Shown one piece after another: positions 16,329 to 25,031 of a stretch of 64,000 bases of DNA; the stretch's first letter is position 1, and the number at the start of each line of letters is the position of its first letter. This DNA is from Candidatus Melainabacteria bacterium (GTDB lineage Bacteria; Cyanobacteriota; Vampirovibrionia; Obscuribacterales; Obscuribacteraceae). The DNA lies in assembly GCA_003151275.1 (NCBI GenBank), contig PLXC01000138.1, positions 1 through 64,000 of the forward strand, read 5' to 3'. Position numbers and translations under genes: made by a program. Below the pieces are notes generated by a model. That model was not told where the DNA came from, searched no databases, and worked only from the letters and a program-made list of their open reading frames with translations.

Positions 16329-16514
16329 CAGCGACATCGCTCCTATTGCGACGGCATCGCTCCACGCGTGTTTTCGCGCTGAGGACATTTTGGGGACAAT
16401 TCGAGGACAGAATAAGGACAAATAAGCCCATAGATCTCCGCAAGGTCTTCGTAGAAAGAAGAGTCAGGAGGACACGCCACCTGGATATCTAAGACAAATC
16501 ACGAGGATTTAGAA

Positions 16515-17978
16515 ATGAACAAGACACTGAAGAGTTTCGCAGTCGGGACTCAGTCAAGACAAACAATTGCTCTGGGTCTAGCCGCGATTATCGGGTTGGC
16601 GTCCGTTCTTCCATCCGCTCTTGCCGCTCCTCCTACAGCGCACAAACAGCCAGGACGAGGACAGCAACATCGTCTGCAGCAAACTGCTCGCAAACTTGCG
16701 TATGTTCCACCGCTTGATCGCGACGATATTCTTATTGTAATGCCCAATGCTAAAGCTGAGAAAGAACAACTATCTGACGCATTCGAACAAGTGCACGGTC
16801 AGGTCGTCGCAGAATACGGCGAAGGCGAAATGAAAATTATTGTGGTTAAGACCGAACACGGTAAAGCTTCCCAAACGCAGCAAAAACTTATAGCTGATGG
16901 ACACTTCTCAGCAGTTGATCTAAATACAAGGGAGCCAGCACACTGGGTTCAACCGATATTCAAAGAACCGAAATTGGCGGATTCATGGCACCTGTTCAGA
17001 ATGCATTGCCCAGAAGTTTATGATCAAATTATGACTAGTAACACGCCCAAAGAAACGATCGCGGTGTTAGACACTGGACTCCAAGGGCCCGAAGTTTCCG
17101 AGAGCGGAAGAGGGGCTGATGTGACCGGTATTTACAAATATCTCGCGCTGAAGCTAGCGGCAAGAATGGCGAATCCTTTCTTTGACAATTCTGTAGAAGA
17201 TAACCAAAGCAAAATTGAGTCGTGGGGTAATTTAGCAGCGACGATGACCTTGTGTATGACTGACCACCATGGGCACGGCACCTGGGTTTCATCGTCGGCA
17301 GCCGGAGCAGATAACGGAATCGCCTCTCTAGGTGTTAATCCGCGGGCTGCCGTTTATCCGATTAGAATTGCTGACGGTGCCGCTGGAACGACAGTTTATA
17401 CAGACGAACTTTCAGAAATAGCCGCGATGATGGTAGTGCTTCAAACAAATATCCGCATCGTAAACATCAGCTACGGTGGCGTTCCTGATACGAGAAAGAA
17501 AGTTCTTCACGCTCTGTTCAAGTTCTACCATGACAAGAGAAACGGTTTGATCTTTACCTCTGCAGGTAATGACGGAAAAGTTCTTTCATATCCGCAATCT
17601 CCTTACTTGATTGTAGTGTCAGCGATGGAAAAGACTGATAAAGGTTTGAAACTCGCAGACAAAGCTGTCAACGGTGTTTTCTCTTCCAGTTATGGAAACT
17701 GTGTGACGTTCACCGCCCCCGGATCGGTCATAAATTGTTGCGGTCCGGACGGAAAACCTGCCACCGTTTATGGCACTTCATTCGCAAGCCCGATTGCTGC
17801 AGGAGTCGCTTCACTCATTTGGTCGACTATGCCCCTGCTGAAGAACACACAAGTTGAACAATTGATGATCGACAGTTGCGAGAACACCACCCGAGGTCGA
17901 AATGCGAAGTTTGGATACGGTATGCCCGACGCCCGAAAAGCTGTTCCTATAGTAGGCATCATGGTTGCTGGGAAATAG
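16515..17978 (+). CDS. Secreted subtilisin-like (S8) serine protease, copy 2
   Basis: 487 residues, ribosome site GAGGA upstream. A signal peptide (~1-38, cleavage after ALA) is followed by a propeptide-like region (ILIVMPNAKAEKEQLSDAFE). The triad is complete: Asp186 in TIAVLDTGLQ, His254 in DHHGHGTWVSS, Ser422 in GTSFASPIAAG, with Asn352 in SAGNDGK. Compared with copy 1 it has an insertion of ~45 residues between Asp and His. A run of Cys (NCCGPDG) near residue 408 is unusual for a subtilisin. It is upstream of a hairpin and then of a secreted unknown and a TadG-like protein on the same strand. Active extracytoplasmic protease; substrate unknown, possibly envelope or pilin-like proteins. 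Confidence 0.92.
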   Translation: MNKTLKSFAVGTQSRQTIALGLAAIIGLASVLPSALAAPPTAHKQPGRGQQHRLQQTARKLAYVPPLDRDDILIVMPNAKAEKEQLSDAFEQVHGQVVAEYGEGEMKIIVVKTEHGKASQTQQKLIADGHFSAVDLNTREPAHWVQPIFKEPKLADSWHLFRMHCPEVYDQIMTSNTPKETIAVLDTGLQGPEVSESGRGADVTGIYKYLALKLAARMANPFFDNSVEDNQSKIESWGNLAATMTLCMTDHHGHGTWVSSSAAGADNGIASLGVNPRAAVYPIRIADGAAGTTVYTDELSEIAAMMVVLQTNIRIVNISYGGVPDTRKKVLHALFKFYHDKRNGLIFTSAGNDGKVLSYPQSPYLIVVSAMEKTDKGLKLADKAVNGVFSSSYGNCVTFTAPGSVINCCGPDGKPATVYGTSFASPIAAGVASLIWSTMPLLKNTQVEQLMIDSCENTTRGRNAKFGYGMPDARKAVPIVGIMVAGK

Positions 17979-17990
17979 ACTGAACCGAAA

Positions 17991-18020
17991 AGAGGAACGG
18001 TTGGTATTAACCGTTCCTCT
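17991..18020 (+). terminator. Perfect 12-bp hairpin after subtilisin copy 2
   Basis: AGAGGAACGGTT and AACCGTTCCTCT form a perfect stem with a six-base loop, starting 13 bases after the stop. Only a short pyrimidine stretch follows, so termination may be partial and the next gene (18050) may still be reached. Confidence 0.7.
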
Positions 18021-18049
18021 CTTATCACTTACGTCACTGAGAAAAAATC

Positions 18050-18658
18050 ATGAAATTTCCAAATTTGAACAAAAACATCACAGCTATTTACGTTGCGTCC
18101 ACAATTGCCGGAATACTAACCACTGCACCCATAGCAGCACTTGCTGATGACAGTGGATTTCAGACCGATTACACAGTCAAACTCCAGACTGAAACACTTC
18201 AAAAACAATTTCAGTACAAGGGTTCAATCCTAACCAAAGTGACGAAGGCATCAATTGAATATTATGCAAATGCGGACAATAAGAAGCAGCCGTATGAAAA
18301 CGTCTGGTTCAATGATGGTCACCCTATTGGTCTGGAGCGCCTCGCACCTTTCGGTTTGGAGAAAGGCAAGAGCGCCTCTTTAGTTGTCACCCATAAAGCT
18401 CAAGGGGGGGTGCAAGAGGAGAAAGCGGCCGCAAGCATGATATTGCGGCTAGTGCTGGACGCTTACAACAATACAGATTCGTTCCTAGCGATTCGAGTGC
18501 CACCACAATCTTTTGGTGGCATCATCAGAGAGTTGGAAAATCTTAGATGCGTAGATACAAATCCAGCTCAACCAGACGAAGCGAGCAAGGCAAAGCTCAC
18601 TTTTACGATCGAAACAGATGAGGAAAACGGGCAAATCAAGCATCTTTTCTACATGTAA
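18050..18658 (+). CDS. Secreted protein of unknown function
   Basis: 202 residues. A signal peptide (MKFPNLNKNI, hydrophobic ~11-31, cleavage after ALA) precedes a soluble region of about 170 residues with no recognised motif. The sequence between ~36 and 90 is polar and probably beta-rich (YTVKLQTETLQKQFQYKGS); the end (AKLTFTIETDEENGQIKHLF) looks like a closing beta strand pair. Located 72 bases after the subtilisin, across a hairpin with a weak T-run, and 32 bases before the TadG-like gene, so these three may form one transcription unit. Function cannot be assigned; a role with the protease is only suggested by position. Confidence 0.6.
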   Translation: MKFPNLNKNITAIYVASTIAGILTTAPIAALADDSGFQTDYTVKLQTETLQKQFQYKGSILTKVTKASIEYYANADNKKQPYENVWFNDGHPIGLERLAPFGLEKGKSASLVVTHKAQGGVQEEKAAASMILRLVLDAYNNTDSFLAIRVPPQSFGGIIRELENLRCVDTNPAQPDEASKAKLTFTIETDEENGQIKHLFYM

Positions 18659-18690
18659 CTGCAAAGCAGAAATGATAAAGGCACAACACA

Positions 18691-19572
18691 ATGAGAACGA
18701 CTCGACGCAATTATTCAGGCAGAAACAGTGAAGGAAACGTACTTATTCTTGCTTGTTTTAGTTTTATGGCTGTGGGACTTACGCTGATCATGGCTTATTC
18801 ATTTTGCGGATTGTATTGGATTCACAATCGCCTTCAGACGTCCGCTGATGAGATCTCGTTGGCTGGTGCAAAAAAATTGAACGATCGGGATCGCATCGGA
18901 CAAATGAACAACATGGTTGCTAGATGCCGGCAGCTTGTTCATTCATCTAGAGAAGATTTCGTCACGACCAAGCAAGATTATCCTGAGCTTGCATCATTTG
19001 CTGAACCGCTTCTAGACGAGGCTCGCACTTCTGCAGCTGAGTTAGAAACAGAGCGGCAAAAGTTGACTCAAGTTGCTCAGTCCGAATCGCTGCAAGCGAT
19101 GCAAGCACGATACAACGACATAAAAGGGACTTATGCTATGCAGTTGCCCTGGCTGACAATTGGCACGCCACAACTCAGCCTGCAGAGTCTGGGCAAGATT
19201 GATGACGTGCAAAGCAATGTGCCCGAATTCACCCAATTCACAAAGCTCAAGGATCAAGACCGCACTCAAAACTACGTCACTACATCCGCTGGACTGAATC
19301 TCTATACCGCGGAAAAGAATCAGAAACTCAGTGCTACTGACACCGATCTGGACTTCAACCTCTCCAGTCTGCCCGCCCTTGTTGGGACATCAATTTCCCC
19401 GGCCCGCGTCGTGCAACCACGCAGCTATACAGCGGTCAAAGCAGGATATGCTCCGTCGGCATCACAAGTGGTTTTGCAATTAGACGTAGCGACGGGGCTG
19501 GGAATTTATGCCGGCTCGCGACTTCAGGCAAAAGGAACGGCGGTTACGACCGGCGCTTCCCGTCAACTTTGA
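18691..19572 (+). CDS. TadG-like membrane protein
   Basis: 293 residues. After a short basic start (RTTRRNYSGRNSEGN) comes one hydrophobic helix (VLILACFSFMAVGLTLIMAY) followed by YWIHNRLQTSADEISLAGAKKL. The pattern of a Gly-Asn before the helix and LQTSAD..SLAGA after it matches the N-terminal Tad domain of TadG-type proteins, which anchor Flp/Tad pili. The rest is helical to ~150, then polar. It is an orphan: no other tad gene is close apart from the TadE-like gene at 6454. Preceded by AAAGG. The downstream gene at 19682 has a strong ribosome site of its own and an unrelated function. Confidence 0.65.
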   Translation: MRTTRRNYSGRNSEGNVLILACFSFMAVGLTLIMAYSFCGLYWIHNRLQTSADEISLAGAKKLNDRDRIGQMNNMVARCRQLVHSSREDFVTTKQDYPELASFAEPLLDEARTSAAELETERQKLTQVAQSESLQAMQARYNDIKGTYAMQLPWLTIGTPQLSLQSLGKIDDVQSNVPEFTQFTKLKDQDRTQNYVTTSAGLNLYTAEKNQKLSATDTDLDFNLSSLPALVGTSISPARVVQPRSYTAVKAGYAPSASQVVLQLDVATGLGIYAGSRLQAKGTAVTTGASRQL

Positions 19573-19681
19573 TCGATCAAACTTCGGCGAATCAAGACAA
19601 CAATAAAACTATCTCTTAATAGAGATAGGCCCTTTCATAGTCAAGATGCAAGATTAGCGATGAACAACATGGAGGATTCAA

Positions 19682-20062
19682 GTGGCTTCAATTTCGCATA
19701 AAGATCCCGCGATCAGGGTCGTATTATTGCCGCGCGACACGAATAAACACGGCACCATTTTTGGTGGAATCATTCTTAGCTATCTCGACCTCGCAGGTGC
19801 AGCCGAAGTTTCCAAAAACACGAGACAGCGAATCGTCACCGTCGCTCTCAAAGAAGTGATTTTTAAAGCTCCGGTTATGGTGGGCGAGGTCGTTAGTTTC
19901 TACACGACGACAACCAAGATCGGAAACACGTCTATATCCGTTCATGTGGACGTCGAGGTGGCGCGCGGAAACGAGAATATCGCGGTTACCGCTGCAGACA
20001 TGACCTTTGTCTGTGTTGATGAGCATGGGCACCCGACTCAGGTGATACGTATCAGCCCGTGA
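19682..20062 (+). CDS. Acyl-CoA thioesterase, YciA/hotdog type
   Basis: 126 residues, GTG start fixed by a strong GGAGG (19671-19675) six bases upstream. The hotdog-fold signature is clear: RDTNKHGTIFGGIILSYLDL followed by AGA at residues ~18-40, with the catalytic Asp/Asn and GG-turn in the expected places, then VALKEVIFKAPVMVGEVVSF. Enzymes of this type hydrolyse acyl-CoA thioesters in the cytoplasm, mostly as homohexamers; chain preference cannot be told. It is 34 bases upstream of the cobalamin adenosyltransferase gene, so the two are probably co-transcribed although functionally unrelated. Confidence 0.88.
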   Translation: MASISHKDPAIRVVLLPRDTNKHGTIFGGIILSYLDLAGAAEVSKNTRQRIVTVALKEVIFKAPVMVGEVVSFYTTTTKIGNTSISVHVDVEVARGNENIAVTAADMTFVCVDEHGHPTQVIRISP

Positions 20063-20096
20063 CGGGATATGATAGTGCCTTAAAGTTAGCTTCCTC

Positions 20097-20720
20097 ATGG
20101 CAAACTCGATTATGACAACACAAGAACAGTCGGCTGTAAAAGGCACCGAGGACAAACCGGTGCAAGAGCGCATACGCCTCTATCTCGGCACGGGTTGCGG
20201 TAAAACGACTGCAACTTTCGGTGTGATGATGAGAGCTTTGAGCAAAGGCAAAAATGTCTCTCTTGTCTTCTTCGACAAGCTCGAAGAGAACTCCAGCGAA
20301 GGGCAAGCGCTGAGAATTTTGGCTGGGGTCAAACAAGAGGGATTCGGAACTCTCTCCGTTCATTACACCGGCGTCAATCGACTCGGCACGGGACCAAAGG
20401 GAAGCTTTCGTTTGTACAGCTCGCCGAACGGCATTTTGCCCGAAGACAAAGAAGCAGCCTTGCAAGGCATCAAATATATTAGCGAAGCCCTGATGAGAAA
20501 AGACGACATAGTCATTGCTGATGAGGTGCTCGACGTAGCGCGTGTTGGCTTGGTCAGTTGGGATGATTTCAAACAAGCTGTTGAACTGAGGACGGATCCA
20601 AGTGTTTTGATCTTGACAGGGCGCAGAGCACCTGACTGGTTGATGGAACAAGCTACCACCATATCCAGTACCACCCAGCTCAAGCATCATGGACGCGCGA
20701 TCGAAGGGATGGACTGTTAA
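20097..20720 (+). CDS. cobO: Cob(I)alamin adenosyltransferase, CobO/BtuR type
   Basis: 207 residues. The P-loop appears as LGTGCGKTTATFGVMMRAL (usual form GDGKGKTTAA), followed by VSLVFFDKLEENSSEG, and the second conserved block VIADEVLDVARVGLVSWDDF with TGRRAPDWLMEQA near the end, all in CobO order. The family transfers the adenosyl group of ATP to cob(I)alamin, giving coenzyme B12. The C-terminal KHH..AIEGMDC replaces the usual KHPF..G..A..GIE tail. No other cobalamin gene is nearby, so it may serve salvage or a B12-dependent enzyme elsewhere. The deviating P-loop makes a specialised or diverged member possible. Confidence 0.8.
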   Translation: MANSIMTTQEQSAVKGTEDKPVQERIRLYLGTGCGKTTATFGVMMRALSKGKNVSLVFFDKLEENSSEGQALRILAGVKQEGFGTLSVHYTGVNRLGTGPKGSFRLYSSPNGILPEDKEAALQGIKYISEALMRKDDIVIADEVLDVARVGLVSWDDFKQAVELRTDPSVLILTGRRAPDWLMEQATTISSTTQLKHHGRAIEGMDC

Positions 20721-21121
20721 TTATTCGCCTTGGGCGAGACAGTCTGGCCGTCAGCAGGTCGAATCTAGAAACTAAACCGTCAACGGTTGAGTTTTGTAGG
20801 AGGCTGTAATGCATTGCCAGGTCTTCGATAGCAGTGGAGCACATCCAAGCTAAATTGGCCAGACCAGTCCTCGTAAATTCGGCTATTTTCCTTTTGATAG
20901 GCTGTTTTGATCGCATCCTGTCAATCAAAGTATGACAACTGAATTTTGTTGTCATGTGGTCGTGTTTTTGCGTACCTATAGCGATTTGCACCAATGTGAA
21001 ATTACTCTAGCCAAGAGATCGATATACTTGGCAACTGAATTGTGGAGTGGTAGCCGTATAATTCTCTTGAAGTGAAGATATTTATTCGACGTAATCTGGA
21101 AACCACTTAGTAAGTAGAGAA
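20721..21121. other. Intergenic spacer before prephenate dehydratase
   Basis: A 401-base region with no supported gene. It contains AACCGT-CA-ACGGTT at 20775-20788, a hairpin ATGACAAC / GTTGTCAT with eight-base loop at 20932-20955, the motif CTTGGCAACT at 21027-21036 and a TATAAT at 21057-21062. The TATAAT is the best -10 candidate for the downstream gene; the TTGGCA lies 23 bases before it, too far for a normal pair. Confidence 0.5.
20932..20955. promoter_or_regulatory. Hairpin ATGACAAC / GTTGTCAT
   Basis: Perfect eight-base inverted repeat with an eight-base AT-rich loop, about 165 bases upstream of the prephenate dehydratase start. No T-run follows directly on the plus strand. It could be an operator or part of a terminator for upstream transcription. 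Confidence 0.3.
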
Positions 21122-22069
21122 ATGACGCAACAACCACTTCCGGCGCCAGCGGTCCAATATGGCACAGCCCAATACGGCACAGTTGTTCAGCCGAGCGAGT
21201 ACAAACTTGAGAATGCGGGTGTCAAAAAATGCGTCGCATTCCAGGGAAACATCGGCTCATTCAGTCATCGCGCCGCACTATATTTTGCGGAAAAAACATT
21301 TAGTGAATATGAGACTACCCTCGTAGCTTGTCGCAGTTTTGACGAAGTGTTTGAAAAGATTCAAACTGGCAAAGACTTTTACGGCGCTATTCCGCTAGAG
21401 AATTCATCGATGGGGTCCATTGATGCAAACTATGATTTGCTTTGGTCGCGATCAGCTGTGATTACTGCGGAAGTATTTGTGCCAGTTCAGCACAACCTCA
21501 TCTCGATACCAGATGCAGTACTAGAAGATATTCGCGAAGTGTACTCTCATCCTGCAGCACTCGATCAGTGTCGTAAACTTTTTCAGAAGTATCCATTAAT
21601 GCGTCCCCTCCCACACTGGGATACGAGCGCGTCGGCGCTGCTAGTGAAGGAAAAGAATGATCCTAAGATTGCGGCCATTGCCAGTGGTAAAGCTTGCGAA
21701 GCTCATGGGCTAACCGTGCTTTTACCTAACATTGAGGATTACACTCACAATGCCACGAGATTTGGTCTGATCACTAAGGCTGAATATGCTGCTAAGCACG
21801 TGCCTACTCCATATAAAGTGTCAGTTGCTCTAGCTTTGCCGAATGAACCAGGTTCACTGGCGGCGGTGCTAACAAATTTTGCTCGATGCGGAGTTAATCT
21901 CACCACTTGCAAGTCTAGACCGATTCCAGAATTGCCTTGGCATTACCGCTTCTTCGTGGATATCGAAGTAACAAACGAAGATCAGCACAAGAAGATTTAT
22001 GCGTATCGCAAAGAATTTCAATATGACGTGAGACTACTTGGGCTTTACCCTTCGGGTAGTTTGCTTTAA
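21122..22069 (+). CDS. pheA: Prephenate dehydratase with ACT domain
   Basis: 315 residues. Converts prephenate to phenylpyruvate in phenylalanine synthesis. Catalytic PDT domain from ~38 to 220: VAFQGNIGSFSHRAALYF, GAIPLENSSMGSI and the active-site block NATRFGLITK with its catalytic Thr. The C-terminal ACT domain (~228-310) binds phenylalanine for feedback control: LALPNEPGSLAAVLTNFA and a variant ESRP motif reading KSRPIPELPWHYRFFVD, where Glu is replaced by Lys. A ~30-residue leader with a QYGTAQYGT duplication precedes the domain. There is no chorismate mutase part. Monocistronic; followed by a palindromic repeat and a bidirectional terminator. Confidence 0.93.
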   Translation: MTQQPLPAPAVQYGTAQYGTVVQPSEYKLENAGVKKCVAFQGNIGSFSHRAALYFAEKTFSEYETTLVACRSFDEVFEKIQTGKDFYGAIPLENSSMGSIDANYDLLWSRSAVITAEVFVPVQHNLISIPDAVLEDIREVYSHPAALDQCRKLFQKYPLMRPLPHWDTSASALLVKEKNDPKIAAIASGKACEAHGLTVLLPNIEDYTHNATRFGLITKAEYAAKHVPTPYKVSVALALPNEPGSLAAVLTNFARCGVNLTTCKSRPIPELPWHYRFFVDIEVTNEDQHKKIYAYRKEFQYDVRLLGLYPSGSLL

Positions 22070-22099
22070 CTACGCCCTTAGATTTCGTTTCAGGCTAAA

Positions 22100-22127
22100 T
22101 GCCGGCAAGGGTGCCGGCGCTCCCAGG
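22100..22127. repeat. Intergenic palindromic repeat, family 2 copy A
   Basis: The 28 bases are TGCCGGCAAGG, G, TGCCGGCGCTCCCAGG. They match 50201-50228 at 27 of 28 positions. The element contains two GCCGGC sites flanking AAGG and ends in GGCGCTCCCAGG. Its GCGCTCC core resembles that of family 1. Confidence 0.75.
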
Positions 22128-22131
22128 CAAA

Positions 22132-22161
22132 AAAAGAGGATGGCTTTCGTCATCCTCTTTT
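22132..22161. terminator. Bidirectional terminator between pheA and the S41 protease gene
   Basis: AAAAGAGGATG and CATCCTCTTTT form an 11-bp stem with loop GCTTTCGT. On the minus strand the stem is followed by a run of seven T's, giving a strong terminator for the S41 protease gene; on the plus strand the T-run is part of the stem and serves pheA. Confidence 0.88.
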
Positions 22162-22181
22162 GAGTTTCCGTGATACCACCT

Positions 22182-23612
22182 TTAATTTTTAGCGGTTTCT
22201 CCAGCCTGGGCCGTTGTGCGCCCTTGAGTCTTGGCGATCGTGTCTTTCATCACTTCGACTGCCTTGTTCAACTGGATGTCTTTGCCGTCTGTCGGTGATC
22301 GTTTGAAGTTCTGGTAGCTCAAGTCGATCCACCATGGACCTTTTCCTTTCGTGTAATCAGTGTCTTCGAGTTTTACCAGATAGTCAGGCGTAATGCCTTG
22401 TTTGTGGATATCGGTGTCGTTCGGAGTCAAATATCGAGCAATGGTTACATTGATACCAGAGCCGTCCTCCAACTTGTTGATCGCTTGCACGAGCCCCTTT
22501 CCGAATGATTTCTGACCGACTAGCTTAGCTCTACCATTATCCCGCAACGCACCACTGAGAATTTCACTGGCACTAGCACTGCCACCATTGATCAAAACGA
22601 TCATCGGTTGGTGAGTGACTGGATTGTTGGATGACATCTGTGAGTTCTTGTAGCCATCAGCATCGATGGTGCTAACAATAATTCCCTTATCCAGGAACAT
22701 GTTAGCGATCTCAATGGCGTTGGCGAGTAGACCCCCAGGATTATTTCTCAAGTCTAGAACAATGCCATCGGCGCCTGAAAGCTTCTTCAAGGCTTGCTTC
22801 ATCTCGGCGTTGGCCTTCGATGATATGAAACTATCCAGTCTGATGTAGGCGATGTTTCCGGGCAGCATTTCGCTTGTTGCAACGGCGCGGATTGGGATTT
22901 CAGCGCGTTCAAGCATGACTGATTTCTTTTCGGTTTTGCGCATCAAAGTGATACCAACTTTAGTCTTGATTGGTCCACGAATCTGCTTCACAACTGTATC
23001 TAGTGATTGTCCCTTGACCGGTTTTCTGTCGACTTCGATAATTTCATCGCCTGGTTGAATTCCCGCATTGAACGCCGGAGTACCTTCGATCGGGGCGATT
23101 ACTACAACTTTGTGCTCCTTGTTCATGCCAAGTTGCATGCCTACGCCGAACAAGTGGGCGTCAATCTGCGATTTCTCTTCATCAAATGCGTCACGGTCAA
23201 GAAATCGAGTGTATGGGTCACCTAAACTGGCGAGCATCGTCTCAATTGCTTTGTGCGCATCATCCGAGGTTTTTAATTTACCGTCGTAATGGTGCTCCCA
23301 CCGACTCCAGTCTTGGGCGCCGCCGACAGAGTTATTTTTGTCGGGAGGATTATTCTTCTCGCCGAATTTTTGGTCGTAATACGAGTCCTTGATTAATCTC
23401 CAGGCGCGCTGGTAAAGCACCTGGGGCACAACAGTTGGACGTGACGACTGAGCGAGAACAAAATTCGAGTTCAGGTTTGACCCATCCGCAACAAGGACCT
23501 GCGGTTGGTTTTGCCCCTTTTCCCCTTTGACCATTAAGCTCTGCAGTCCAAAAAACAGCATGCAGAACAAGAGCGGAATACCAATTCTCGCTACCCTTTT
23601 CCGTTCCAACAA
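22182..23612 (-). CDS. C-terminal processing peptidase (S41A, Ctp/Prc type)
   Basis: 476 residues with a TTG start (tandem TTG codons at 23615 and 23612; GAGG eight bases before the first). One membrane helix at ~8-28 anchors it. A PDZ domain spans ~150-235 (GVGMQLGMNKEHKVVVIAPI), followed by the S41 core with IVLDLRNNPGGLL. The Ser/Lys dyad is intact: Ser347 in GGSASASEIL and Lys372 in SFGKGLVQ, the usual 25 residues apart. Such enzymes cut near the C-termini of envelope proteins after PDZ-mediated recognition. Monocistronic, with a strong terminator, and divergent from the flippase-like gene. The paralogue at 60286 belongs to a different S41 branch. Confidence 0.92.
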   Translation of the reverse strand: MLERKRVARIGIPLLFCMLFFGLQSLMVKGEKGQNQPQVLVADGSNLNSNFVLAQSSRPTVVPQVLYQRAWRLIKDSYYDQKFGEKNNPPDKNNSVGGAQDWSRWEHHYDGKLKTSDDAHKAIETMLASLGDPYTRFLDRDAFDEEKSQIDAHLFGVGMQLGMNKEHKVVVIAPIEGTPAFNAGIQPGDEIIEVDRKPVKGQSLDTVVKQIRGPIKTKVGITLMRKTEKKSVMLERAEIPIRAVATSEMLPGNIAYIRLDSFISSKANAEMKQALKKLSGADGIVLDLRNNPGGLLANAIEIANMFLDKGIIVSTIDADGYKNSQMSSNNPVTHQPMIVLINGGSASASEILSGALRDNGRAKLVGQKSFGKGLVQAINKLEDGSGINVTIARYLTPNDTDIHKQGITPDYLVKLEDTDYTKGKGPWWIDLSYQNFKRSPTDGKDIQLNKAVEVMKDTIAKTQGRTTAQAGETAKN

Positions 23613-23917
23613 CTTGTCTACCTCTTTTTTGTTCGTATATATTCAAATCTTAGATCATTGCGCCATCTCTGCGCGCGGCGAGCACTAAGGCTGTTACAAG
23701 ATGACGTCAACGGTTTTCGAAGTATCCCGGGCGTTGCCAAAGGGATTTGACGGCGCCCTTAATAACTTCAGAATAATTAATTCTACCGTTTTAAGTGGGC
23801 TAGCGTCGACAGATCCAGCGGGAGTATCGGCACTACGCCTGAAGTTAATTATTTAGGGTTTTAATGCGGCTGGCAGTCAAATAACATGACTACTGATTGT
23901 CGCAGAGGTCTTCATAG
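23613..23917. other. Divergent promoter region
   Basis: A 305-base spacer between two divergent genes. It holds a widely spaced inverted repeat, TAACTTCAG (23763-23771) and CTGAAGTTA (23839-23847), extended imperfectly by AATAATTAA / TTAATTATT, with AT-rich blocks inside and after it. These could be promoters with operators for either gene. No gene is supported here. Confidence 0.5.
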
Positions 23918-25003
23918 TTGATGGTATCTAATCGAGCAAGTGCGGCTCCTGTCTTGGATCGCGAGCCGGATTTGACAGGGCAGCTTGAGGCCCAGACCGC
24001 GCCAGTTCAGCCTTCCAGGCGCTGGAATATACCGAAGATATCGAATCAGGCGAAACTGCGTCTGAAGATACTGATCAGCCTCGTGATGTTCGGCAGCCTC
24101 TTCCTCTTCGGAAAAATCGACCTTTCCAAAAGCTGGGAAATCGCGCTGCACGCAAACCTGTGGTTTTTGGGCTCGGCAATTCTCTTGTTCCTCTCAAGCA
24201 CTCTTTTGAATGCCTATCGATGGCAACTTTTGGCCAATGCGGTCGAGCTGAGAAAGCCGTTTTTCAAATTGGTCCAATTTTGTTTTGTCGGATTGTTTTT
24301 CAATTTGTTTTTGCCGTCGACTGTTGGTGGTGATTTCAGCCGTTGTTACTATCTTTCGAAAGGCACTGGACGTTACGGCGGTGCGCTCTACTCGGTTCTT
24401 GCCGACAGAGCCGTGGGCATCGCTGTACTCTTCATGTTTGCCACCCTTGGACTTCTGCTTGGACCTGGCGGTAGTGAAATGGCGTGGGCTCTAAAGGCGC
24501 CGATATTTTTAGGAACGATAGGCATATTCGGCTTTGTGCCATTCATGCCGAAACTGACCAAAAGAATTTTGGGCGAACAAAATTGGATCACGAAAAGGTT
24601 CAATGACTCAACAGCCAAAGTTTATTGGCGCGACAAAAATCTAATTGCTGTTTCGCTTGGACTTTCCGTCTTGATGCAAGTGGTGTTGGTTACTGTACAC
24701 ATACTGATTGGATATGCACTCGGATTGACGACGATTCCACTTTGGTATTACTTCGTTTTCTATCCATCTGTCGCCGTACTTGGCTTTATTACTCCGAGCT
24801 TCAACGGCATCGGCATTCGAGAATGGGCGTACACCTATTTCCTAACAATGTCTGGAATTGATCGTTCTCACGCGCTGACTTATGCGATTATGTGGCTTGG
24901 TTTGACCACATTCACAAGCCTTTTTGGCGGAATTGTGTACGTGGCTGGTCACTTCAAAATTTCGAAGGAAGAAGCTGAAAAGCTGCAATCGCAAGCAGCC
25001 TAA
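23918..25003 (+). CDS. Flippase-like integral membrane protein (LPG synthase TM domain, UPF0104)
   Basis: 361 residues if it starts at the TTG at 23918, which is nine bases after AGAGG; an ATG at 23921 is equally possible in phase. A soluble ~45-residue leader precedes eight or so hydrophobic segments. Family hallmarks are LSSTLLNAYRWQLLA, FFNLFLPSTVGGDFSRCYYL, VLADRAVGIAVLFMF and FNGIGIREWAYTYFL, as in the lysylphosphatidylglycerol synthase transmembrane family and glycosyl-lipid flippases. No aminoacyltransferase domain is attached, so lipid lysylation is unlikely; lipid or isoprenoid-linked precursor translocation is the usual guess. Followed 28 bases later by the CCA-type enzyme gene. Confidence 0.82.
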   Translation: MMVSNRASAAPVLDREPDLTGQLEAQTAPVQPSRRWNIPKISNQAKLRLKILISLVMFGSLFLFGKIDLSKSWEIALHANLWFLGSAILLFLSSTLLNAYRWQLLANAVELRKPFFKLVQFCFVGLFFNLFLPSTVGGDFSRCYYLSKGTGRYGGALYSVLADRAVGIAVLFMFATLGLLLGPGGSEMAWALKAPIFLGTIGIFGFVPFMPKLTKRILGEQNWITKRFNDSTAKVYWRDKNLIAVSLGLSVLMQVVLVTVHILIGYALGLTTIPLWYYFVFYPSVAVLGFITPSFNGIGIREWAYTYFLTMSGIDRSHALTYAIMWLGLTTFTSLFGGIVYVAGHFKISKEEAEKLQSQAA

Positions 25004-25031
25004 TTAGGCTCTGACCTGCGGCGAGTCTGCG

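Larger units (their letters stand above)
16177..16514. other. Intergenic spacer with palindromic repeats
   Basis: A 338-base stretch between the response regulator and the second subtilisin. The left half is filled by the repeat element at 16183-16255 and a partial copy at 16309-16328. The right half (16376-16510) contains the direct echo GGACATTTTGGGGAC / GGACAATTCGAGGAC and the ribosome site GAGGA before 16515. No gene or RNA was recognised. Confidence 0.6.

Noticed and set aside
20680..20994. 104-codon minus-strand frame after cobO
   Set aside because: No ribosome site, overlaps the cobO 3' end and has no recognisable motif; the area is better explained as a regulatory spacer.
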